Positions 55,759 through 64,000 of a stretch of 64,000 bases of DNA are shown here, in pieces; within the stretch, counting starts at the first letter, position 1; each line of letters begins with the position of its first letter. This stretch comes from Isoperla grammatica (taxonomy: Eukaryota; Arthropoda; Insecta; Plecoptera; Perlodidae). A model generated the notes under the pieces. It had not been told where the DNA came from. It made no database searches and was given only the letters and a program-made list of their open reading frames with translations. The stretch lies in contig OX246740.1 in NCBI GenBank assembly GCA_945910005.1, forward strand, positions 45,790,014 to 45,854,013, given 5' to 3'. The position numbers and the translations under genes were made by a program.

Positions 55759-56463
55759 GGAAGGACTTCTAGCCAATATTAAAACCCGCGAAATTAACGT
55801 ATTTTCGTCATATCGCAATAACGCCACACAATATCGAAACAGTGACACCTATACGCATAATTTGGATTCGTGAAAGCTCAATACCAAATGAAAAACATTT
55901 TCGTAGATTGTAGTAATTATAGTTGTAATTTCTAATTAACTTGTGAATTAGTTAAATTAGAAATAATAATTATAATTACTGCAAACTAATTAATCTTTTT
56001 CATACGGTATTGAGCTCTCACGAATCCAAATTATGCGTAGGTGTCACTGTTTCGATATTGTGTGGCGTTATTGAGATATAACGAAAATACGTTAATTTCG
56101 CGGGTTTTAATTAAGGTTGCCCATCGACATCGATTAATCGATTAATAATCGATGTCGATGCAAATTTCCGACATCGATTTTTTTTCATAAATCGAATCGT
56201 TTTTTACACAAAATAATAATAATAAAAACAAAATCTGTACTCCGCTCGTCGACAAGGTTACAGTTTCAACTTACCAGAAGGTTTTGCGATGAACAAGAAA
56301 CTATTTTGTTAGTTTTTCTTTTTAGTTTTTACATTGTCCAAGGAACTTTTTTTTTCGATGTCGATTATTTCACGTTCATTGTCGATGTTTTAATTTCGAT
56401 GTCGATGTTGTAATTTAACATCGATGGGCAACCTTAGTTTTAATATTGGCTAGTAGTCCTTCC
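55759..56463. mobile_element. Foldback element interrupted by a hAT MITE
   Basis: Arms of roughly 180 bp run from GGAAGGACT (55759) to AGTCCTTCC (56463). Blocks such as AATTTGGATTCGTGA and CAGTGACACCTA are matched on the right arm in reverse. The right arm is split by the 325-bp MITE at 56112-56436, which dates that insertion as later. Confidence 0.9.
56112..56436. mobile_element. hAT-type MITE (TSD GTTTTAAT)
   Basis: Terminal repeats TAAGGTTGCCCATCGA / TCGATGGGCAACCTTA, exact 8-bp duplication GTTTTAAT at 56104-56111 and 56437-56444. Subterminal regions are rich in ATCGAT/TCGATGTCGATG words. No ORF. Confidence 0.95.
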
Positions 56464-56515
56464 TTGAGTTTTAATTTGCTATAACCATTACCGGTTCTGG
56501 TCGCGTGCTTGTGAT

Positions 56516-56645
56516 GCTACTATTGTCACTGCTACTGCTACTGCTATTGCTATTGCTATTGCTATTGCTATTGCTACTGCTACTGCTATTGCTATTGCTA
56601 TTGCTATTGCAAATCCTACTGCTACTGCTACTGGTATCACTATAT
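56516..56645 (+). repeat. Interrupted (CTATTG/CTACTG)n hexanucleotide or trinucleotide-like repeat
   Basis: Roughly twenty GCTACT and GCTATT units in blocks, broken once by CAAATCCTACTG. Confidence 0.9.
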
Positions 56646-56967
56646 TGTCACTAGTCGACTATTGAGATATTGAGAGTCAGTATTACGGGCGTGTAAAGTA
56701 GCTGCGATAAAAGAAGATATCACAAAACGATATCAAAAGATATCACAAAACGTTTTAAAAAACAAAGTTGCAAAACTCAAAAACTCATAACTACAGACAA
56801 ATTATTATGTTGTTTCTTTGTTTTTTTAACTAACTTTAACAAATTAATGCCGAACTAAACTGATGCGCGCTTTAATAAAAATACAACAGTACAATAAAAG
56901 ATATAATAAAATATCATAGTTCTAAAACATACCCTTGGCCAAAATAGAAATTACCCCGAGAACTTAC

Positions 56968-57130
56968 CGAGGTGTCAGCACGTCGGCGCACGTCCTCTGC
57001 ACGGCACGTCAAGATACACGTCCACACGGCGTCGTATTTCGTTGTACCATGGCAGCACTCAGAAGCGATGTCCAATCAAGTGAAACTCCATCTCACTGTC
57101 AGAAAACACAGGAATGTAAGCATAGCTAAG
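56968..57130 (-). other. Exon-like block, copy 1 (minus strand)
   Basis: Minus strand ends CACCTCG|GTAAGTT, a perfect donor, at 56968. Upstream GTGCCGTGCAGAGGACGTGC is shared with 58046-58180. The frame that is open in the other copy is broken by a TGA here, so this copy would be non-coding. A (TCT)n run (57139-57168) and a G-run (about 57258-57276) follow. Confidence 0.35.
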
Positions 57131-57420
57131 TTGACGTTTCCTTCTTCTTCTTCTTCTTCTTCTTCTTTCATTTGGTTGGTCTTGGAGGTAAAGTTGACGT
57201 GTCATATGGCGATACTTGTGTGCTTGCCTTACCTCGCGTACATTGTGGCGGGAGGGTGGGGGGGGGGGGGGGGGGATCTTATTCCACTCCACTCTACTCC
57301 CGTATTACAGAATGTAATGTCTACGGATTATAAATTATACAAATAACATACACACGGTTAAAAATGTCTCGAACGATGAAAGTATATATATCTTAGATTT
57401 TGTTGGTTGCAAAATGTAGC

Positions 57421-57680
57421 CTATAGTAGGCCTACGAGAACATTTTTAACGGTAAACCAATCCAATGTCATATATATATATATATATAAATAAATCGCTG
57501 CGATATAAACAGATATAATTGTACGTTTGCCCCTAAATTTGAAAAATCTTGAGGGGAAACACAAACTAAGAAAGTGATTAAATTCTTTAAAAAATAAAAC
57601 AAATCTTGATTCGAAAACTAGTATTGTACAAACTAAAATAAATAAAAACACTCACGTAGGCTTTCGCGGCCCGAGTCAAT
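57421..57680. other. AT-rich stretch ending in a PLE-tail-like fragment (minus)
   Basis: TA run at about 57470-57488; CACTCACGTAGGCTTTCGCG + GCCCGAGT (57650-57677) is the inverse of the tail at 27795-27820. No gene. Confidence 0.4.
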
Positions 57681-57777
57681 CACTAAACTTGGCTTTCGGG
57701 TATAGCCGCGTCTATTATTGCTTAAAAGCTTTTAAGCGATAATCGACACGGCCATACCCGAAAGCCAAGTTTAGTGA
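57681..57777. repeat. Foldback
   Basis: AATCACTAAACTTGGCTTTC + GGGTATAGCCG and the complementary right arm, about 46 bp each, meet at GCTTAAAAGCTTTTAAGC. Confidence 0.85.
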
Positions 57778-58045
57778 TGAACATCTGTGTGTGTAAAAAT
57801 CTAAAACCATCTTCTTTCGAACATATATAGGCCTACATTTAACTTACAAACTCAGAATTCTGAAAACAATTTACTCGAACTTGTGAACGTTTCAAGGAAC
57901 GTGTCAAAGTGAAGATTGTTTTTTTAAACTAACTTCAACAAACGTGCCTATAGCGATTGATGCAAAATAATAAAACATAAAAATAATATAATTATAGTGA
58001 ATAAAATTATACCTAACGCCAAAAATAACTTCTAACATAGCTTAC

Positions 58046-58116
58046 CGAAGTGCCCGCGAGCACGTCGGCGCACGTCCTCTGCACGGCACGTCAGGAGCAC
58101 GTCCACACGCCGTCAT
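58046..58116 (-). CDS. Candidate first coding exon (minus strand), copy 2 of the duplicated block
   Basis: The minus-strand ATG at 58116-58114 opens 23 codons (MTACGRAPDVPCRGRAPTCS onward) to the donor CTTCG|GTAAGC, exon end 58046, leaving two bases, compatible with the 52986-52816 exon. It is GC-rich in an AT-rich region, which might mark a promoter-proximal exon. The paralogous block at 56968 keeps the donor but not the frame, which weakens the coding claim. It may be a 5' UTR exon instead. Confidence 0.28.
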
Positions 58117-58269
58117 ACAGCGTCGTCTTGTCTCCTTGTATCACGGCAGCAGCGAGGTGCCTAAGTCAAGCGAAGCTCTACCTTACAGAGAGTACACAGG
58201 AATGTTAGCGAGCGAGCTAGATGACGTGTCATCATATGACGATACTTGTGATGCTTTCTCTACCGCTCG

Positions 58270-58386
58270 TACATTGTGTGGGGGGGGGGGGGGGGGTTAA
58301 GTTTGTAGTCTCACTGTCTACGGGGATTTTCAACATGCAAATTATGAAGACCGGGTATTAGTCCAGGACTCACTTGTTGTGTCCGT

Positions 58387-58417
<31 letters not shown>

Positions 58418-58720
58418 GGGGGGGGTACTCGCATGGCAGGGATACGGTAGTTTCTTCACTGTCTACGGATTTTCAACATGCAAACTATATAGACCGGGTA
58501 TATTATGACAGGCTGTTACATATCTAGTCCAGGACTAACTTGTTGTATTCGTGAGGGGTGGCGGGGGGGGGGGGGGGGGGGGCATTCGTATGGCAGTGAT
58601 ATGGCAGTCTCACTGTCTACGGATTTTCAACATGCAAACTATGTAGACCGGGCATATTATGACAGGCTGTTAAATATCTAGTCCCGGACTAACTTGTTGT
58701 ATCCGTGGATAACACGCTTC
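58270..58720 (+). repeat. Three tandem units of about 150 bp, two or three ending in long G-runs
   Basis: The words CACTGTCTACGG and TTTTCAACATGCAAA recur at about 58308, 58455 and 58611. G-runs lie at about 58279-58297, 58387-58414 (28 Gs, then TTAGGGGGGGG) and 58562-58582. Poly(G) slippage is likely and lengths may be assembly-uncertain. Confidence 0.85.
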
Positions 58721-59041
58721 TGATTGGTGGTTGCCATGGAGATAACAAGTTGGTCCCGTGCTAAATATTTAGCAGTCCGTCCATAATACCGGACCTAAGA
58801 ATATGTTTAGGTCCGTACAAGTTATTTTTATCTCCTGGCTAAGCCGCACGCATTTTCTTAGACTAATTAAAAGAGTAAAAACAACATTTAAATATTGTTT
58901 TTGTTTATCGACATAATATTGTGGTAATACTTGAATATAACTAAAATGATAAATACAAAAATACTACACTTTATTATAACCAACGTTTTAATGTAAAGTA
59001 TCCATTTGTTTGAATAATGTTTCATTATTGTTATTCATTGT

Positions 59042-59591
59042 CAGTGTTGTAAAAGTTACTTTTAGAAAGTAATTCAGTTACAGGTACAGTTACTTTATGA
59101 AGTAACTGAGTTACTTTTTAAGTTACATCATGGAATTTCTTAAAAATGCAAAAACTGACAGCATTACAAATAAAAAATATTTTTTTACTGGAAATAATGG
59201 CACGCAATAATGGCACGCAAAACTGTTTGTTTTTGCTAATTATATATTTATTCAGGCTTATAGTTTAGCGCCTTATTGCCTTAGCGGGCAATACGAAATC
59301 GTAGAAAAATGTAGTTCCATCATATGACACACAAAAAAATTTGTTTTTTGTTTGTTTTTTAGGTTGATACAAAGCGGTATTTTTTTAATTTTGTACCACT
59401 ACAGAACGAGCATGCCTAAGAAAAGTAACTCTAAAAAGTATCTGAATACTGAGTATAATTACTTATAAAAGTAATTGAGTTACAGTTACAGTTACATTGA
59501 AATAAAAGTAATTAAAGTAGTAACTCAGTTACTCAAAAAGTAATTAATTACTTTTACTCAATTACTTTTACTCAGTTACTTTACAACACTG
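59042..59591. mobile_element. hAT-type MITE (TSD TTCATTGT)
   Basis: Terminal repeats CAGTGTTGTAAA(A)GTTACTT / AGTTACTTTACAACACTG; exact 8-bp duplication TTCATTGT at 59034-59041 and 59592-59599. AGTTACTTTT-type subterminal repeats. The same 12-bp ends as the 29893-31691 element indicate a related family. An uninterrupted paralogue of the target lies at 4917-5012. Confidence 0.95.
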
Positions 59592-59765
59592 TTCATTGTA
59601 AGTACCGTTAATGATCGTGAAAGTATTCTTGATAAAGGAAGTAAAAGCAAGAATAAGCTACACTTAAGTATTACCCAAATTCACTACATCGTGAATTTTG
59701 TAGCTATGTTTTAATTAAAGTAATTGCTAATCATATGAAGTAGAATGTACAATGCCGAGGCTTAC

Positions 59766-59834
59766 CTGACGGTATGTTGACTCCACGAAAGTTGCACAGC
59801 GAATGAGACATCGCATCACTTCTAGTTTCGTCAT
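59766..59834 (-). CDS. Candidate first coding exon (minus strand)
   Basis: The minus-strand ATG at 59834-59832, in context GGTGATGA (purine at -3), opens 23 codons (MTKLEVMRCLIRCATFVEST onward, then YRQ) to the donor CGTCAG|GTAAGC, exon end 59766, in phase 0. The sequence is more AT-balanced than its neighbours and upstream contains CACGTG. Phase 0 does not fit the 52986 exon directly. Family unknown. Confidence 0.4.
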
Positions 59835-59899
59835 CACCAACCGACCGTACAGTGTCGCTATCTGGACAACTCGAAAACTACAACTATCACATGATAACG

Positions 59900-60860
59900 G
59901 AGTATTGATTATTTCACGTGAACGGGACTTAACGTCCTACCTTATGCTACGAAGCTAATCGAGACGATGTTTAACGCACGCAGCCTACTCCTGTCTAAAA
60001 GTATAGTGTACCGCGATTTCACGAAGGGTTTAGGGTAATATGTTTTGAACTTTTCCTACTTACTTGAAGAAATTTCCTATTTATATCAATATTTAAAAAA
60101 TAAGTACATTCTGATGGCTGGATGTAGTGAGGAAGGAAACCCTCTGGTTGCTATGGAATTGTTGCATACTTAATCTTTTTTCATATAGAACAGACATATT
60201 CTTTTACAATTTACACCATTTTCAAAATTGATCTAGGATGCTATAAAAGGCATTGGTTGCGTATTTAAACAATGTAATTTGTTAATTTTCAAAGTAACCA
60301 CCAATTAATAATGCCCGAGTATTTTCGTATAGTTAGTATCCATGGTTTTTACCAGTATGGCAATACTTAAATAGAAGTTGTAAATTTTAAACTGAATTTT
60401 TAACTGAAGATGAGCAAAGCGTAAGGAATATTTTGAATTACTTATAAGTTTATAATTACATACTTTTGGTTAGTGGGGCACATATCATGGAGACCTTTCT
60501 GTTTCCGTTACAATTAGGCTCGATGTGTTAGGCACAAGAACAATTAGGCACAAAAACGGCTATAGGAATGAATATCATTGATATGTAGTATGTACAATAA
60601 CTCCAAAATTACAAGACATTTATGATAGCAATATTGATTTGGCGACCGAAAATAATAACTGTCGTGAAATTTGTTCTATTTTTGGTTAAATTTGATCAGC
60701 TGTTGTTCAATTTACACGTGGTCACATATATACCTTCTCGTTACTGGGAGCTTTCTGGAGACAGTCGGCCATATTCACAGCTAGAAAGCACGATCCATTT
60801 TTAAATACCAGGTGTAATCACTATACCACGTGTTGTGTTTGTTTGAACACTGATGAGATA
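59900..60860. other. Intergenic stretch with short shared repeat words
   Basis: GCTAATCGAGACGATG (about 59954) is shared with 13725-13740, both preceded by an ACGTCC word; CGGCCATATTCACAGCTAG (about 60768) is shared with 25697. These are remnants of interspersed repeats. No supported gene. Confidence 0.5.
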
Positions 60861-60865
60861 TGATT

Positions 60866-63624
60866 ACAAACCCTCTCTTCCTGTCAGGAGCTCTACGTGT
60901 CCTTGCATAGGAGAGGCCAGCTGAGCCACCAAGGAGAAGGAGTACAGGTTTGAGAGTAACAGAGATGTGTTTGGCTCAAACACTGGCGGGATATGACGTA
61001 GTTGTGTTCACATAACATACCCCCTCTCTTCCTGTCAGGACCTCCACGTGTCCTTGCAAGGAGAGGCCTGCTGAGCCAACTAAGGAGAAGGAGTACAGGT
61101 TTGAGAGTAGCAGAGATGTGTTTGGCCCAAACACTGGGGGGATATGATGTAGTTGTGTTCACATAACATACCCCCTCTCTTCCTGTCAGGACCTCGACGT
61201 GTCCTTGTAAGGAGAGGCCAGCTGAGCCAACCAAGGAGAAGGAGTACAGGTTTGAGAGTAGCAGAGATGTGTTTGGCTCAAACACTGGGGGGATATGATG
61301 TAGTTGTGTTCACATAACATACCCCCTCTCTTCCTGTCAGGACCTCCGACGTGTCCTTGTAAGGAGAGGCCAGCTGAGCCAACCAAGGAGAAGGAGTACA
61401 GGTTTGAGAGCAACAGAGATGAACTTGGCTCAAACACTGGGGGGATATGACGTAGTTGTGTTCACATAACATACCCCCTCTCTTCCTGTCAGGACCTCCA
61501 CGTGTCCTTGCAAAGAGAGGCCAGCTGAGCCAACCAAGGAGAAGGAGTACAGGTTTGAGAGCAACAGAGGTGTGTTTGGCTCAAACACTGGGGGGATATG
61601 ACGCAGTTGTGTTCACATAACATACCCCCTCTCTTCCTGTCAGGACATCAACGTGTCCTTGCAAGGAGAGGCCTGCTGAGCCAACCAAGGAGAAGGAGTA
61701 CAGGTTTGAGAGCAACAGAGGTGTGTTTGGCTCAAACACTGGGGGGATATGACGTAGTTGTGTTCACATAACATACCCCCTCTCTTCCTGTCAGGACCTC
61801 TACATGTCCTTGTAAGGAGAGGCCAGCTGAGCCAACCAAGGAGAAGGAGTACAGGTTTGAGAGCAACTGGTGCTCAGAGATGTGTTTGGCTCAAACACTG
61901 GGGGGATATGACGTAGCTGTGTTCACATAACATACCCCCTCTCTTCCTGTCAGGACCTCCACGTTTCCTTGCAAGGAGAGGCCAGCTGAGCCAACCAAGG
62001 AGAAGGAGTACAGGTTTGAGAGCAACAGAGGTGTGTTTGGCTCAAACACTGGGGGGATATGACGTAGTTGTGTTCACATAACATACCCCCTCTCTTCCGT
62101 TCAGGACCTCTACGTGTCCTTGTAAGGAGAGGCCAGCTGAGCCAACCAAGGAGAAGGAGTACAGGTTTGAGAGCAACAGAGATGTGTTTGGCTCAAACAC
62201 TGGGGGGGGGATATGACGTAGTTGTATTCACATAACATACCCCCTCTCTTCCTGTCAGGACCTCTACATGTCCTTGTAAGGAGAGGCCAGCTGAGCCAAC
62301 CAAGGAGAAGGAGTACAGGTTTGAGAGCAACTGGTACTCAGAGATGTGTTTGGCTCAAACACTGGGGGGATATGACGTAGCTGTGTTCACATAACATACC
62401 CCCTCTCTTCCTGTCAGGACCTCAACGTGTCCTTGCAAGGAGAGGCTAGCTGAGCCAACCAAGGAGAAGGAGTACAGGTTTGAGAGCAACAGACATGTGT
62501 TTGGCTCAAACACTGGGGGGATATGACGTAGCTGTGTTCACATAACATACCCCCTCTCTTCCTGTCAGGACCTCTACGTGTCCTTGCAAGGAGAGGCTAG
62601 CTGAGCCAACCAAGGAGAAGGAGTACAGGTTTGAGAGCAACAGAGGTGTGTTTGGCTCAAACACTGGGGGGATAGGACCTAGTTGTGTTCACATAACATA
62701 CCCCCTCTCTTCCTGTCAGGACCTCTACGTGTCCTTGTAAGGAGAGGCCAGCTGAGCCAACCAAGGAGAAGGAGTACAGGTTTGAGAGCAACAGAGATGT
62801 GTTTGGCTCAAACACTGGGGGGGATATGACGTAGTTGTGTTTACATAACATACCCCCTCTCTTCCTGTCAGGACCTCGACGTGTCCTTGTAAGGAGAGGC
62901 CAGCTGAGCCAACCAAGGAGAAGGAGTACAGGTTTGAGAGTAGCAGAGATGTGTTTGGCTCAAACACTGGGGGGATATGATGTAGTTGTGTACACATAAC
63001 ATACCCCCTCTCTTCCTATCAGGACCTCCACATGTCCTTGTAAGGAGAGGCCAGCTGAGCCAACCAAGGAGAAGGAGTACAGGTTTGAGAGTAGCAGAGG
63101 TGTGTTTGGCTCAAACACTGGGGGGATATGACGTAGTTGTGTTCACATAACATACCCCCTCTCTTCCTGTCAGGACCTCCACGTGTCCTTGTAAGGAGAG
63201 GCCAGCTGAGCCAACCAAGGAGAAGGAGTACATTTTGAGAGTAACTGAGGTGTGTTTGGCTCAAACACTGGGAGGATATGACGTAGTTGTGTTCACATAA
63301 CATATCCCCTCTCTTCCTGTCAGGACCTCTACGTGTCCTTGTAAGGAGAGGCCAGCTGAGCCAACCAAGGAGAAGGAGTACATTTTGAGAGTAACTGAGA
63401 TGTGTTTGGCTCAAACACTGGCGGGATATGACGTAGTTGTGTTCACATAACATACCCCCTCTGGTCCTGTCAGGACCTCCACGTGTCCTTGCAAGGAGAG
63501 GCCAGCTGAGCCAACCAAGGAGAAGGAGTACAGGTTTGAGAGCAACATAGATGTGTTTGGCTCAAACACTGGCGGGATATGACGTAGTTGTGTTCACATA
63601 ACATACCCCCTCTCTTCCTGTCAG
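60866..63624 (+). repeat. Tandem array of a 3' splice site plus partial exon (18 copies, 151 bp)
   Basis: Each unit starts with CCCCCTCTCTTCCTGTCAG|GAC, an excellent acceptor identical to that of the intact exon at 63625, followed by about 100 bp of that exon, and then ACTGGGGGGATATGACGTAG + TTGTGTTCACATAACATA. Units start at about 60885, 61036, 61187 and so on, up to 63472. Most have lost 8 bp (TGGTGCTC) relative to the intact exon, shifting the frame; two units (about 61866 and 62330) retain it. ORFs on the minus strand across this block are antisense shadows of the repeat. Confidence 0.95.
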
Positions 63625-63809
63625 GACCTCTACGTGTCCTTGCAAGGAGAGGCCAGCTGAGCCAACCAAGGAGAAGGAGTACAGGTTTGAGAGCAACTGG
63701 CGCTCAGAGATGTGTTTGGCTCATGGGGCCGATGCAGACTACGAGACTGCGCGCGGCAACGAACATGTACTCATCAACAGGGTCTGGGCCATAGGGAAAC
63801 CACCAAGAG
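63625..63809 (+). CDS. Intact internal exon, source of the tandem array
   Basis: Acceptor CTCTTCCTGTCAG (AG at 63623-63624), donor CAAGAG|GTAATT (exon end 63809). One base completes a carried codon, then 61 codons are open: TSTCPCKERPAEPTKEKEYR, FESNWRSEMCLAHGADADYE, TARGNEHVLINRVWAIGKPP, R, with one base carried out. Composition and frame look like genuine protein, hydrophilic at first and ending in an LINRVWAIGKP motif. I do not recognise the family. The first 100 bases are repeated 18 times upstream, so 18 extra acceptor sites compete with this one. The incoming phase (two bases carried in) does not fit the candidate exon ending at 20957. Confidence 0.62.
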
Positions 63810-63845
63810 GTAATTAGTTTCCGTTAATTATATATTTATTTATAT

Positions 63846-64000
63846 GAGCGGTCTCGAAACTCGTCAACATGGTTTTAGCTGAGTGTGACCGACGTGGCGT
63901 TTAAATAACCCGACATATTTTTAATTTTACAAACATATATATATATATATATAGGCTATATATATTTATTAAATATACTTATTTATATATATATTTATTT
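63846..64000 (+). mobile_element. PLE tail-like fragment and TA-rich end
   Basis: GGTCTCGAAACTCGTCAAC resembles the 3' part of a hammerhead (GAAAC, short helix III, GUC site); GTGACCGACGTGGCG is shared with 34965-34985, and AACCCGACA + TTTTTAATTTTA with 27777-27800. No CUGANGA box is seen upstream. (TA)n follows to the window edge. Confidence 0.5.

Noticed and set aside
58411..58425. Telomere-like TTAGGG word in a G-run
   Set aside because: A single occurrence within poly(G); no (TTAGGG)n array.
60893..63453. Minus-strand ORFs of 64-144 codons
   Set aside because: They are antisense readings of the splice-acceptor/exon-fragment array; the plus strand carries the acceptor and an open exon frame.

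Overview
This window looks like non-coding, repeat-dense DNA from an animal, most likely a marine invertebrate. The reasons are: AT-rich sequence with no bacterial-style operons or long ORFs; exon-sized open stretches bounded by AG...GT splice signals; hAT, Harbinger-type and Tc1/mariner-type MITEs; Penelope-like element (PLE) debris with hammerhead-like motifs; tRNA-derived SINE heads; and many copies of the palindromic word TAGGCCTA, which I associate (impression, not proof) with echinoderm, hemichordate and other marine invertebrate genomes. The exact taxon cannot be read from the sequence. No complete protein-coding gene can be assembled and no exon was recognised as a known family.

Layout. 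0-13 kb: MITEs, a possible promoter and 5' exon ending at 4577, a candidate first coding exon (ATG 9053, donor 9137), dispersed duplications, and hAT elements at 2379-2747, 6946-7804 and 10679-11156, each with an exact 8-bp target-site duplication (TSD). 13-21 kb: candidate plus-strand exons at 13429-13526, 17647-17828 and 20820-20957; a 12-copy, 80-bp tandem array starting inside the 17.6 kb exon; hAT elements at 13975-15129 (with a TA-flanked element nested inside) and 16416-17118. 21-24.4 kb: a 1.72 kb direct tandem duplication. 26-35 kb: foldbacks, an 1.8 kb hAT remnant with a BED-finger fragment, a 1.1 kb inverted repeat of a PLE 3' end with GIY-YIG-type coding remnants, and several hammerhead-like motifs. 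37.9-49.3 kb: a satellite-like array (about 1657-bp unit) that alternates two tRNA-like, Box A/Box B modules, each followed closely by a T-run: 14 modules in all. 49.8-60 kb: candidate minus-strand exons (59834-59766, 58116-58046, 52986-52816, 50163-49896), a dense cluster of TAA/TTA-flanked MITEs, a foldback interrupted by a hAT MITE, and poly(G) tracts. 60.9-63.8 kb: eighteen tandem 151-bp copies of a 3' splice site plus the 5' part of an exon, running into one intact copy of that exon (63625-63809).

The unifying theme is expansion of short functional modules (splice acceptor plus exon fragment, pol III promoter plus terminator, hammerhead plus pLTR tail) by tandem or inverted duplication. 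Exon calls rest on splice consensus plus open frame only and need transcript or protein evidence; transposon boundaries supported by exact TSDs are the firmest calls.
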